Part shown: positions 25,425-36,787 of the stretch, piece by piece
Layout: every line of letters begins with the position of its first letter
Position numbering within the stretch: the first letter of the stretch is position 1
Assembly (NCBI GenBank): GCA_944470555.2
Contig: OX104130.1
Location: forward strand, 66,779,160 to 66,843,159
DNA length: 64,000 nt
Origin: Heterobilharzia americana
Lineage: Eukaryota; Platyhelminthes; Trematoda; Strigeidida; Schistosomatidae
Reading direction: 5' to 3'
Notes under the pieces: model-generated
Databases searched by the model: none
Told to the model about the DNA's origin: nothing
Seen by the model: only the letters and a program-made list of their open reading frames with translations
Program-made: the position numbers and the translations under genes

Positions 25425-27100
25425 GAAGTTTGTTCCATATTGAATTTAGTGCTGACAATGTTGTCTACAACGACAATTAAAGCTTCATGATTAAACCATA
25501 GAAAAGGCTAAATAAACGAGCTACAATCATTTTCCATAATTTCAAAATAGTAAAAGCAATTTTTGATTTTAGTTATCCGATATAGAACCATTAATGATGA
25601 CGTAATTTTCCACGAGAATAATCCTAGTTGGCGATAGATATTGATATCATTAGCTATTCATTGTGTCAATATTTTTAATCCATACATACTGCTCAAATTT
25701 ATATCAAACATTATTAAAAAAAAACATACTACTGAATAATTTGAGCAGTTAAAAACCAATCAAATTGAACTGTAGACTTCGAAGCTAAATCAGAATGATT
25801 TAAACACTGAATGACTGCTTCACTAGTTTAGGGTGGAGTTGATCAGCGGTGTATCCAGAAAAATTCACCTCAAGGATCAAGTGAATCTAGCCAGTCGGAT
25901 TACCTTAAACAGGATCATCAATTTGCAAAGTGATTTACATGTTGCACTGTCCGCGTTGACATTTTTCATAGCTTAGTAGTTTTTTAACTGGTTAACTGTG
26001 ATATCAAGGGACTTTCCATTGGAAACTACCAAGCCCAGATCAAAGGGTGTAATCTCTGACACAAGAGTGTCATGAACTAGCGAAATATACTACTATTGAA
26101 CAGCTTGATCTGTAGATAGTTCATTCAGTCAGTCATAAGGTAAGTAAACCAATCAGTCAAGGTGATTTTCATAACATTTTGACATCCATTTGACAAGTAA
26201 TGAAAATATTCTATTATAGTTTGTAACTATTGATGAATGAATACTCACAAGTACATTTGGATTTGAACTTATGACCTTCAAGTTTTACTGTGTAGATGAT
26301 ATACTTATTTGACACCATTAGTACTTAAAATATAGACGAAGACTGTTGTAAAGTACAATCTCAGACTTTGATGCTCACAAATAGTTTACAAGATCGTAAT
26401 CGATCTAGCCACCAACTCCTGAAGTACTGGGCGCTAACATGTCTATCGCTGACGATTGTAATGTATCCATTAAATTATGTGAATTGACAATGCAGTGCAC
26501 TGTAATTTAACGTAATGTGTTAAGTAAAATGGTTGCAGATCCGCCTTATTGATGAATCCAAATAAGTATGAAACTCAGTTTCACAGCAGCTTAACTTTCA
26601 ACAAAATGGATTTTATAACTATACATTTTTATAGATATCCAGTATCAATATTATATGCGAGTAACTCTCTAAACTGAGCTATGGCTTATTTTCCCAGTTG
26701 CTCCACTTTTTAGCACTGAGTATCGGATCCGAACCCTACTCTAAATAATTCGATTGCAATACAGAAGTATTATCTTTAACACTCGTAAAAATAGGGTGAT
26801 TAACAACCTAATACATAAAAATGCACCAGGTAGTGGTGTTACACTACTAATGTCTTTAGCTCCAATAGATATATCTGAAGTCATTCACATGACCAATCCT
26901 CACATACATATGTGTAATTTAAACCTTACATCTGATTGTAGCGTTTACTATTTTTCAATGCATTTTCATTCTAAGACCTACGGTTAATAGATTTTCTTGA
27001 ACGAATCCAGAAAATGGCAATTAAGAAATTAATTCGTTTAGCATGAATTTACATTAAGTCGCCTCCTATAATTCTTCATTAAATAAACCTTTCAGTGATT
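25425..27100. other. AT-rich non-coding stretch
   Basis: No gene, RNA or recognised repeat. The frame at 26754-26987 has no features that suggest a protein. Confidence 0.4.
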
Positions 27101-27107
27101 TCTCTTT

Positions 27108-27300
27108 CAAATAGTATTGATAAATATTGTCTGGCAAGGCAACGTAGGATGCACGTTTTGTCCTATTTGGGACCCGTCAACTGGATCTATCTGCCTCCCA
27201 GTAAGTGATACTTTTTCCCGCTGAGAGTCGAACCCATAGCCAATTGTTTCAAACGTCAGAGCTTCATCCACTATAAAACCAAGTCTCAATGGTCATTCTT
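27108..27300 (-). repeat. Alpha SINE, minus strand, mutated hammerhead
   Basis: The tRNA-like head with B box (GGGTTCGACTCTC on the minus strand, near 27222) and the hammerhead segment are both present. The core is changed at two places: CUGACGA to UUGACGG, and GAAA to AAAA. Inactive by inspection. Confidence 0.75.
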
Positions 27301-27304
27301 TGTG

Positions 27305-27440
27305 CCAGTGAAATCCAGGATGCGCATTTCATCCTAGGCTCGAGTCCTAGTGAAAAGAGCATCACTCACTGGGAGGCACGTACATCTAGTTGATGAGTGA
27401 AAAGTCGGAAGGCACATCCATACTGGAATCTACTACTAGC
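27305..27440. repeat. Two alpha SINE fragments, inverted
   Basis: The left part (27305-27350) is minus-strand sequence around the cleavage site (aatccaggatgcgcatttca). The right part (27350-27440) is a plus-strand copy with a heavily mutated hammerhead (TTGATGAGTGAAAAGTCGGAAG). It adds another inverted arrangement. Confidence 0.6.
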
Positions 27441-27444
27441 CTCC

Positions 27445-28415
27445 ATCTATTATTACTATCAGACTGAAGTTACTGACAACATCAAGGTGTCTACACAGGA
27501 TCCAACCTGCCAATAGGAGCCGATCAATTAGGTTCAGCCAACGACGGGAAAGTAGAATCAACAACATTTCTCTTTCTATTCTAAAGTTGTTAAGCGAGAA
27601 CACTTCATCTCCAACCACAAAAATATCACAAACTTTACCAGATAATTTATCTTCCTCTGTATGCATAAAAACAACTGTCACACACTAAGATGACTATCCT
27701 TTCAAATCGAAAAATATTACCCGTTTCGATACTGAATAATAGAAAAGTGAAATTAGTGTAAGGGTAGAACTTAGGTACTATGATAGTGCATACTTTCATG
27801 TTCATTTGTTCTCTGTATATTTCACACAGTGAAACAGTATTACTTACCGGATAACGTTGGCATCAATATAAACAGTAAATTCCGTTCGAAACGTCATCCT
27901 GTAAATAATATTGTTTCACTATGTGAAAATATGATGAACAAATTAGCATGAAATGTGGAATGAGTGCACCTTTTTATCTCAAAATTAATTTCTAAAATGT
28001 TAACCAAATAAACTACTATAAGGAAGTGGCAAACACTTAAGTTAAACTGCAAACGATAAATTGATAAACAAATGGAGGTCCCAGTAGAGCTGTACTTTAA
28101 CAGCTACCGTTTAAAATTTGGAGATAAAACTGGCGACTTTGAAAACTCAGGAAGCTAGCTGATAGAAATGAAGTATTCAGTCAAGCAAAATGAGTAGAAA
28201 TATGTAACCAATGGCAGACGACCTTGACCAAGTGATTTCGAATTCCTATTTGCTTATAGTATTGACTAAGGTTTCTATTCACTTTTTGCCACGGTTTTAC
28301 ATTTGGGATAGGATTTCATCACCACAGACGCCATTGATGACTAACCAATAACTGCTACTTTGATTTGGGGGTCGCACTTGTTTATCAGAATGACCTAACA
28401 AGCTACGGTGTTGAC
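27445..28415. other. Non-coding stretch
   Basis: No recognised gene. The minus frame 27436-27681 lacks family features. Confidence 0.4.
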
Positions 28416-28419
28416 ACTC

Positions 28420-28875
28420 ATGTTCCCTCAACATTATACCATTTCAGAAAGGTCCATTTGATAGTGGTAAAACGAAAAGCAGTTACCATTATGGTGTTTA
28501 TCGCTAAGATATGATGTGCATCCAAGACGGAAGTCATGCTGGTGGGTGGTTGGAGTGTGACAACAGTGAGGTATTTTATCCGACAGATGGCCGGCAGCGC
28601 CAACCTGATACTGCCTTCTCTACGGGATGTGGGGTCGGGAAAGGTCGGCTCCAAAAATAGCACACTCTCCTCTACACCACGCCTTGCCAGTGCTAACGAA
28701 ATACATCTTTAGTCGGAGTCAAAAGTAACACACCTAAAGGTCAAACTTGCAAAATGCCCCCATGTGACCGGCCTTAAGCAGGTTTCTTTTGGGCTTTTCA
28801 GTTACGCATTAACCATTCCTTATAAGGTACATCAAAAAGAAATAGCTTTTCGCTGTGTGGGCTAGCAGGCAATGT
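28420..28875 (+). repeat. GC-richer segment, possibly 5' leader of the following retroelement
   Basis: A segment of higher GC (gggtcgggaaaggtcggctc near 28630) directly precedes the endonuclease part of family A copy 2. It may be the element's untranslated leader or an unrelated repeat; no direct evidence links the two. Confidence 0.35.
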
Positions 28876-28879
28876 CAAC

Positions 28880-31800
28880 CGCCTTAAGAACTCTATCAGA
28901 ACTCAACTTCTGTCAGATCACTGTCTACTTGTAATCCCTACCTACGAACTTAGTGACTATAGCTCGAAAGAAGTGGAGGATGAGCTCTACCGGAAACTGT
29001 CCAGGCTCCTACCGAAAGCCAGACAGGAGTGTCGTTGCAAGCGATTTCATTTCACAAGTGGGTGGGCTAAGTCAGGTGGAAAGGCATTTAGGTAACACCT
29101 CCAGAATCCCGGCAGAATGAATCGATAAAGGTGATCGCCAATTATAGATGTACTCAGATAACCATTTATTATTTCTAGCCAGCACAAACTTCAGATGTAA
29201 AGAGAGACACTGTCTGATATGACATTTATCAACTTCAACTCAGCGGTGTATGCAGGTAGACCACATTCTTATCAGTTATGGCTGAAAACGGCCGGTGGAA
29301 TACTGCCTCCCCATATGGAGCACGCATTTGGACAGATACCATGCGTTGGCTAGAACATGTGTATGTCTGTGTCTAAATGGACGTACAAAAGCTTTAGCAG
29401 CAAAGTCATTTTAAGTGCAGTTCGACAATGATTACATTAAGCATGCCTTGTAGGGAGAAACTGGTTTGACAGTTATCGGAAGAGAACATCGCTCACCTTG
29501 AAGAAGCCTGGCACCAGTGCCAGTCTGAGGTTAAAACACATGTGAAGATTGAAGCCGACCCTAAGAGGGTGGTTAGAAACGGCAAATGGATCTCAGCAAT
29601 TTCTTCCGAACCAATAGATGCACGTGGACGCATCCCTGTAGGCTACAAGCACAGTGAGAAGCGGAAGCAACACAAATGTAGACTGATAAAATATCTACGC
29701 AATGCCTGCTAAAAGTGGTGGGTAGCGAGGTCATAAGATATGATAAAGACAGTGGCGATAAGTAGCAACATACAGTTTTTTAGATGTATTAGAGGGACTG
29801 GGATGAAATATCAGTGACTAGTGAGACTATAGCGGAGAAGAATGAGTGTGATTAACTCATTGGGGAGACGACTAGAAAAAGAGGATGAAGACTTCGAGGA
29901 ACTGCCCAACTGGCCTACAGCTACTCTTTTGGAGCAATTCAGTCGAATCCTGAATCAAACATCGGGGTAGGAACCTCAGCACTTATGGAGGTCAAAAAAG
30001 CTGTAGGTAGCCTGAAATGAAGAAGAATATCTTGGCCAAATTGTCTAATGCCAGAGGTATCGAGAGACGGTGGTAGGGAATTATTGGTCAAATTAATTCA
30101 ACTGTTAACTAGTTTACGAAATTCAGATACGATCCCATCTGACTGGTTTTAATCACTGACTGTCTTTGTCATCAAGAAAGATTCGCTTGTGATAACCACA
30201 GGGGAATTAATGTTGATAGAAAGCTCCGGGTAGCCAGACCAAGACAAAGCACCAGTTCGTAAAGTTCCTGATTTCTGATCATAGCCGTGTAGTAGGGAGC
30301 AATAAACTATCCGACTGGGTTCCACTGCAGGAATTAGTGGTTGAAGACTCTTGGTGGCATAGCTGAAGGTCGATCACAATGGCCTAGATTTATTCACTTC
30401 TCGACTTCTTCTAAAGCTTGAATATTTGCACTAACGCTTACCTTCAAATTGCTTATTCTCTCATACATTTGTCGCAACACTGATATCAGTCTTCTTCTAT
30501 CCACTTGTTCTTTGTATGCAACTATCAAGTATGGCGACTTGAACGTGCACAATTCTGTGCAACGTTATAAGTTGATTTTTTTCTGACTCTCTGCTAGGGG
30601 AATCAGCCTGATAAACATAGTGTCTAAGATTCCAGTTTTTATTATTCCTAGACGTCTGAGTGGAGCTCAGGAAAATCAAATCTGAAAAAACTAGGTAGGC
30701 TTCATACCCAACGGTGGGTGTATCAACCAGATATTCAACTCTTCACCCACCACGTTGTGAAGGTAGGTACACTTACCAATGCCAAACACTGGATGTGTTT
30801 CTCTACCTGCAGGCGACATTCGACTCTTTCGATCGAGAGATCTTATGGCAGTGTCTCTCTTCTGCATACACTAAGTGGCAATATGAGAATTTTTGGGATG
30901 CTTTCCGCACCACCCGTATTCAAATTGTTGCTCCAAGATTGGTCTTCAGTGAGCTCTATCTAACAACAGGTACTGAAAAAGTTCAGAGCGTTGACTACTC
31001 TCCTAATCTGGCCAACACTTTCATCACGGATTCAATAGATTTCCACCATCTGTGGTGTCATCGTGATATCCGATTACCTATTCCGGGTCATGTTTAGACA
31101 GCTGCATTTTGCTCTGTTACACAGTATGACTGTGGAACATAGCTATTAAAGGTAGAGGAGATCAGAAGATTTCAGTTGTTTGACTACTAGTGCCTTCGTG
31201 GTATAGGCAATGCTTCATGGTGTCACCATATCAGTAACACAAAAGTCAGGTGCAGAGTCTTAGGGTGAAGAGGAAAGTCACTTGACGAGTTTATGGACGT
31301 TCATCGACTTAGACGTCTGGAACATGTGTTACGCAAGTCGAGTCACCGTCTGCCTTGTCGTACAATGTTGCCTTAGGTATATTTAAGCTGGAAAAATGTG
31401 ACGGGTGACATTATTGGGTGTATTCTTTCACTGTAGAGGAATATGAACTTCTCGTCTGTGGTCTGTGTGACAAGAGAAACGAGTGGTTGTAGACACTGAG
31501 TGACATGGCTCAGAAACAATCAACAAACAACATATTTACTACGGTTCGTGGAAGCTCTTGCTATCAAACTTTTTCAACCTGACCTATGCACTCAGAAGGA
31601 GACTGTATTTAACCTTCCTTTACCTTGGTAACTGTATATAACTTTTGCATGTGTATGTATATAGTCTTCCCTTTTCTTTTGGTTTCATCATCTCTTCGTT
31701 AATTACTTACTGACTATTAATCACCTAACGATTTTCAAATTTCCATGTAGTTACTTAACCTATTAGCTCTAAAACAGTCCCTTCTCTTATACTGAAATTC

Positions 31801-32090
31801 GTTTTCTATCCCCCCCACTCCACAGCTCCATAATTTTCTATCTCATCAGGCGTAAATAACCACTGATTTTGACTAAGATTTGTGTTTGTGATTCCTGAGT
31901 CCTTGGCTCACTCACCACTACCTTATTGCTAATCCTGGGTTTCAAATCTCCATTTATTTCTGCGTGCTTAAAGTATGTTATGTTATTATTACTACTAATA
32001 ATTCACTTCAGTTGTAGGCTGTTTGCAGTTGATGAAGGGCCATGAAATAAAATGCGTTCATTTTATTCTTCAAATGTCTTTGTTCTTACA
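28880..32090 (+). mobile_element. Decayed RTE-like retrotransposon, family A copy 2 (interrupted)
   Basis: Endonuclease sequence (TDHCLLVIPTYELSD... then KLSRLLPKARQ) is seen from about 28915. Linker and early reverse transcriptase follow (LLVKLIQLL..TIPSDW, 30085-30150). A nested insertion lies at 30208-30595. The element then resumes with RGISLINIVS-like sequence, a YLQATFDSFDREILWQCL block near 30810, and the C-terminal HRLRRLEHVLRKSSHRLPCR near 31295. The reverse transcriptase catalytic box is missing between 30900 and 31000, where sequence from distant parts of the domain is fused. The likely 3' end is near 32090 (gatgaagggccatgaaataaa). Confidence 0.8.
30208..30595 (+). mobile_element. 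5'-truncated family A insertion nested in copy 2
   Basis: The insert matches the last 390 bases of family A copy 1, from the gggtagccaga block (2520 in copy 1) to the 3' UTR end (2870). It splits the host element exactly at its RGISL codons. The host sequence aggggaat occurs on both sides (30200-30207 and 30596-30603), as expected for a target-site duplication. Confidence 0.8.
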
Positions 32091-32094
32091 TTTT

Positions 32095-32685
32095 TCAAAA
32101 CTGCAGAAGTACTGATAATCAAGAAACACTGGATGGCTGTTTCACTCAAGTTAAGCATGCATCAGTAGCACTCAGCCACAACCCAATGAGGAGTGGAGCT
32201 TAGGTCTGAGGTTTTTCGCAAGCATGCTGCCAATCGGTCATTTGTAGTGCACTTTTCTTACTCCTGTTAATTCCTGATGTACCAGGAGAATCATCGAATG
32301 CTGTTAGTGATTAGTTGTCTTCACTTTCAAGTTGGTTAGCAACACATGCCACTAATTCTGTCATTAGAAGCTAAGAAAATCTATCCCGAAGCATGTTACT
32401 AATTATCACTGGTTATTTGTGAAGAATATCTGATTTAAAAACAACACACAACTGCAACTAGTGAGATATTTAATCTACTTCCAATTGTACTGTAAAACAG
32501 GAAGTGAAATGAGTCGATTTAAAACTCTTCGAAAATTCATTTATTCACTAGAGGAGAATAAGAATTGAAGACAATATTTGTTCAGTGATCAACACCAATT
32601 CTAATACACTTCATGCAGCTTGCCTGCAACGGCAAGTTGCCCATGAAATTTCAGCTCAGGAACAAAAGATTCGACTTACATCATC
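32095..32685. other. Non-coding stretch
   Basis: AT-rich, nothing recognised. Confidence 0.4.
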
Positions 32686-32689
32686 TCTG

Positions 32690-33190
32690 GCGGCGGTGAC
32701 ATAACCGACTACCTATTAAATGACTAGCGTATTGTGCTACAGCCTGCTTCATTATACGGTTGTGAGAAACGGCTACTAAGAAGAAATAAGCAAAAAATCC
32801 AAGTTTTCGATATTTGGTGTATTCGTATTGTTATTCATGTGTGGTGGAATCCCAATATAAATAACGTCGAAGTTATGCGTAGCCTATTAGGCAAGTGAAG
32901 CAGGTTAGTTGATAAAGCTGAGAACCAACAGTAATTGAGGTGTCTTGAACATTTCTTGCCGACTCACCATCTACAACGAAGTGAAATATTGGCCGAACTA
33001 GGGTTGGCTTGGGAGAAGGTTAAGGGTGGTCAGATCGAGACTTAAGCATCAGTCCATGAAGACATTGACTACCAGCTTTAGTCATGTAAGGATGTGTAGA
33101 CTACCTGACTGAGTTCTTTGAAGTCATATGAATCTATAGATTCAAATCAATCATAGTGGAGCAGATGTATACACCTTCAGTCCTCTTTTT
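32690..33190 (+). mobile_element. Family A retroelement, C-terminal fragment
   Basis: Matches the reverse transcriptase C-terminal region: a LHYTVVRNGY-like stretch near 32745, an FDIW..RIVIHVWWNP block near 32810, and ECLEHFLPTHHL near 32940. The gcagatgtatacaccttcag end follows near 33160. Stops are frequent. Confidence 0.7.
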
Positions 33191-33194
33191 TTTG

Positions 33195-33635
33195 CATTCC
33201 TGAGCTAAGTTCTACAGTGATTTCCTTATCTTTACTTTATGTTCGCATCAATTGTATAGAATGACATAGGCAATACGCTTTCCATTCTTTAGACAAAAAT
33301 ACCCGCTGATCAATATTTGTTATCATTCCACTTGAAAATGATAAAACGGTTCAACCAATTGATCCACTGAATATAACAAAATCTTAACTTTATAAAGTTA
33401 TATCACTTTACTTAAATAAATGGTTAAAAGTTAAATCGATCACTCACTCAGAACAGGCATATTTACCAACACAAAAGCTAATTAATTCACATAAGTTATT
33501 ACAAATTCAGTTCACGGTTAGTGAAGAGACAATACTAAGCAGTCAAAATGAGTATGAAACACAATAGCGATATTTCTTAATAGCCATTTTTTGTTGCTTC
33601 TAATGTTATCTGGTATACTGGACGCAGATTTCGCT
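33195..33635. other. AT-rich non-coding stretch
   Basis: Nothing recognised. Confidence 0.4.
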
Positions 33636-33639
33636 TACA

Positions 33640-33870
33640 TATGCAGGACATAATATAAATCACCTAGACAGATTATCCAAGAAGTGGTACCAGTCCATGA
33701 AGTCTCTTCATGTTGACTGTTTACCTGCGATTCTTAAGTCGATAGAAATCAGTGATCAGAGACGTTTGATTATTTAGATGATAATCGGTCAAAATGGCGC
33801 AAATGATAACACTTGTTCAAAGAAGTTGGAAACTGTGAACTCCAAACCAGTGATGAAGGGTTAACTTGAA
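33640..33870 (+). mobile_element. Family A retroelement, short 3' fragment
   Basis: Contains aagtggtaccagtccatgaa, the gatagaaatcagtgatcaga block and tcaaaatggcgcaaatgata, which parallel 2530-2680 of family A copy 1. Confidence 0.65.
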
Positions 33871-33894
33871 GGTCCTTAGTCCTATTCCTGACGG

Positions 33895-33970
33895 GGTTAT
33901 GGGTGCGTACTGCTGAGTAGTCTCATGTTACGACGAAACAGCTATCCAGTGGTCCTCCATCTGATGTAAA
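33895..33970 (+). repeat. Degenerate beta-type hammerhead repeat
   Basis: GGGTGCGTACTGCTGAGTAG, stem II, ACGACGAAACAGCTATCCAG and GGTCCTCC align with the beta motif. The core CUGAGGA is changed to CUGAGUA and the stem II pairing is damaged. It abuts the retroelement fragment on its left and lacks the tRNA-like head. Confidence 0.65.
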
Positions 33971-34089
33971 TCTACTATGAATTCTACCTTAGAAAAGTAT
34001 GTTTTTATGCCTTAAACAGATCACGATAACATTCAGGTGCATAATGCACAAAATAGTTTTTGCTCACACATGATTGCCCTCCTCAGATT

Positions 34090-35290
34090 ACTGCTCAGTG
34101 AGTGTAGAAGACAGTGTATTTAACAGCGTCTTCACCCAGCAGGACAATATCGTCAAGCAGATGACCTTCAGGGAGCAGATCAGTCCTTGTGAAATCAGAC
34201 GTACCTAAGGTTGTCCTTTAAAACACCTATAACGAAGTTGAACAGGAACGGTGACAGTGGGTATCACTGGCAGAGACCACTAGTTGTTGTCAATTCTTAT
34301 GATTATTCTACATAAACTCCTACGGAGCTTCGACTAGAGTTATATACTTGCTCGATACTCCTTTCACATTCAGAAACTACCACAACATGTCACGGGCGAC
34401 TGAGTCAAATGCCGCCTTCAGGTCAACAAATATGGCAAGTGTCGGCCACTGCACAGTAGGTATGCCTGTTCCAGAACCTGTCAGAGGGTAAATATGTGAT
34501 CAACGCACCCTTATCCAGCTGTCTGAAACTTGCCTAGTTTTCTCGAGTTTGCTGTTCTCAAGTACCAGTTAGGCGTCGGATATGGAGCTCAGGATCTTGG
34601 ACACGGTATTCGTCAAACTGGTTCCTCTATGGTTGTCACGAGACTTCTCTTCCTCACTATGCATTGGAATGATCATTGAAGTAGACCAGTCTGACGACAC
34701 CACCTCTAATTCTCATACGCCACCTAGTGCCTTCGTTACTCTAATCAGTAATTTCCATCGTTAAAAGCTTGCAGTGGTAAATCATCAGGTGCTACTGTCT
34801 GACATCTCTTTAGGTTTGAAACAGTATTCTCAAATTCGAGGACAGTTGGACGACCGACATCTACGTACTATTGAGGTTCAGGCTGGATCCTGGGCAACGG
34901 AAGTGTTGTTGTGGCCCAGCTGAACTGTGCTTTGTGTTTCGCCCAAAGTTATAACAGGCTGTCATGAGAAGTCACCTGCGTCCCATCCTTTTCGCTGGTG
35001 GTTTCACTAACCCCATATGCTTCTTCTTGCCAGTATCCATAATAAGCTTTAAGAAATCTCAAGTATTAATTAGCACTCATGCCATCTCTCTCACTTTCAC
35101 CACTGCTCGCGATCACTGCAAAGACTACTGGTCAATTCAATTTTCAGTTGCTTTCACTCCTCATTGCGGTCAGAGCCAGCTGGAATCAGTCAGTTCGGAT
35201 GACCTCTCGGAAATTCACTGACATTAAGTGTGCTTATTAGTGTTTCTACAGCAGACTTAATATCATATCGGGTTTCTTCAGAATGAGTAT
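34090..35290 (-). mobile_element. Family A retroelement fragment, antisense
   Basis: On the minus strand this shows the endonuclease-to-reverse transcriptase linker (35230-34980) and the IPSDW-like region near 34700. A FVDLKAAFDSVAR block lies near 34420 and a DDIVLLGEDA-like catalytic region near 34140. Sequence between 35480 and 35720, which is GC-richer, may be more of its 5' part. Frames are broken. The 34582-35221 plus-strand frames are shadows of it. Confidence 0.75.
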
Positions 35291-35299
35291 TGCTAACAT

Positions 35300-36230
35300 A
35301 TTCAGATAAATGCCTCACTACCTAAATAAAATGCTTGTTGTTCTCACCTTCCAGAAGAAGTGGAAAGACACTTTAACGATGAATTGCAGCAATATGAACT
35401 GTGCCCATCGTTGGTTTGATGTCGGTGAATGCTACGTGAGACAATGCCTCCTTCTTATGCCTGAAGTTAGTGCTGAGTATCTAAAAGAGAAAAAGATGTG
35501 ACCGTAGAGGTCATTGGGATATCTGTTGGAGACCTATATAGATAGCCTTAAGTAATGTTGGTTTGCGACTTCATTTTTCTAACGCCGGACAGAGAAAACC
35601 TATACCGCGGCCAGCGGAAGACCACAGGGCAAGGAGTGTGATATTTGGGAGGTCAACCCCTTCTAATCCCCGTCGCTTCCTAACAACAGCGTCTAAAGTG
35701 CTACTAACCAATGACATTTGAGACAAAAGAAAATACATTAGGTATCGCTACTAGGTTTTATCGTTATATGTTCAAGTATGTTTACTTAAAACTTTAGGAG
35801 TTTTTAACATGATGTTTACTACTGAACTTAGTACTACAAATAAACAGACTGTTTAACATGATGAGCGTTATATATAACACTGAAACGATTGTCTGATAGT
35901 TGAGATGGATAAAATAGGAACTACAATTTCATCTTCTAAAACTCGAGACTCAAGAATATGTACAACATACAAATAGGACTGGTCAATACGTACAGGAAAT
36001 GGATAGGCAGAACTTACCCTCTGTACTAATACAACAGTAAACAATCGAATTTCAACAATGGTTAGGAAGCGCCATTATAGACTGAACAGACTATTTGTTA
36101 TTCTAGAAATCATTTCAGTAACATCTTATGCGATATTTTTAACTCCTACATCATTCCTACTCATATCGTTCCTGGAATGAATTTGACACTCAGTTCATGT
36201 CATTCGGAGTCAACATGTTGTATTCATCTC
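35300..36230. other. Non-coding stretch
   Basis: No gene recognised. The 35480-35720 part has higher GC and could be the decayed 5' leader of the antisense element on its left. Confidence 0.4.
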
Positions 36231-36234
36231 GGTA

Positions 36235-36410
36235 ACTTACAGTGGAATCCAAGACGAGTGTTTCGTCCTTGTTGGGACTCGTCAGCTGAATGTACCTGGA
36301 CTCTAGTGAGTGATGTTAGTCCCACTGAGACTCGAACCCTGTATCCACCGCTTCAAAGATCAAAGCGTTATCAATTGGGTCACTGGGGCATGAGAGCCAC
36401 CACTTAGTGT
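36235..36410 (-). repeat. Alpha (Sm-alpha-like) SINE, best-preserved copy
   Basis: The minus strand reads a tRNA-like head with an A-box-like TGACCCAATTGATAACG (36382-36366) and B box GGGTTCGAGTCTC (36339-36327). About 25 bases of linker follow, then a complete hammerhead motif (36292-36241). Such repeats are transcribed by RNA polymerase III in the published Sm-alpha family; that this copy is transcribed is inference. Confidence 0.88.
36241..36292 (-). ncRNA. Hammerhead ribozyme, alpha type, intact
   Basis: Type I hammerhead on the minus strand. Core CUGACGA; stem II GUCC/GGAC, four Watson-Crick pairs closed by the loop CAACAA; core GAA. Stem III is short (AC with GU, loop ACUC), and the cleavage triplet is GUC (36255-36253). 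Stem I pairs AUUCAG with UUGGAU, with two wobbles. All invariant bases are present. The predicted product ends would be a 2',3'-cyclic phosphate and a 5' hydroxyl. Confidence 0.85.
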
Positions 36411-36589
36411 AATGTTTATTGATACTTGTAATTTCCGTTACTTTATAGGGTTGAATTGTTCAACATCGGTTAGTAGATGAGCTCTCATGCGTGCATGCTC
36501 AGTTTCTGAAAAAAATCAACTAATGTTCAAGTTATGTTGTCAATTCGACTTTCAACTGACGAAATATACCCATTTATTCATTAACAAGA

Positions 36590-36785
36590 ACAAGGCATGT
36601 ATCAGCGAAGAAATATTTCTTGTTGTTATTCATCGAAGACTGACATCAGTTGGAGGAACAAAGGAAACCTGGGAGCACTGGACAGCTGTTTCGTCCTTTG
36701 TTCCTCCAACTGATGTCAGTCTTCGATGAATAACAACTTGAAATATTTCCAAATCTCCACAACCCCCTCAAAATTTAATTGAACT
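36590..36785. repeat. Inverted beta-repeat tails with a 42-base perfect palindrome
   Basis: 36590-36695 is the minus-strand 3' part of the beta repeat, starting within the hammerhead. 36696-36785 is the same tail on the plus strand. Arms 36622-36663 and 36696-36737 are perfect reverse complements of 42 bases around a 32-base spacer. The plus-strand tail runs directly into the next full beta unit. Confidence 0.9.
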
Positions 36786-36787
36786 AG

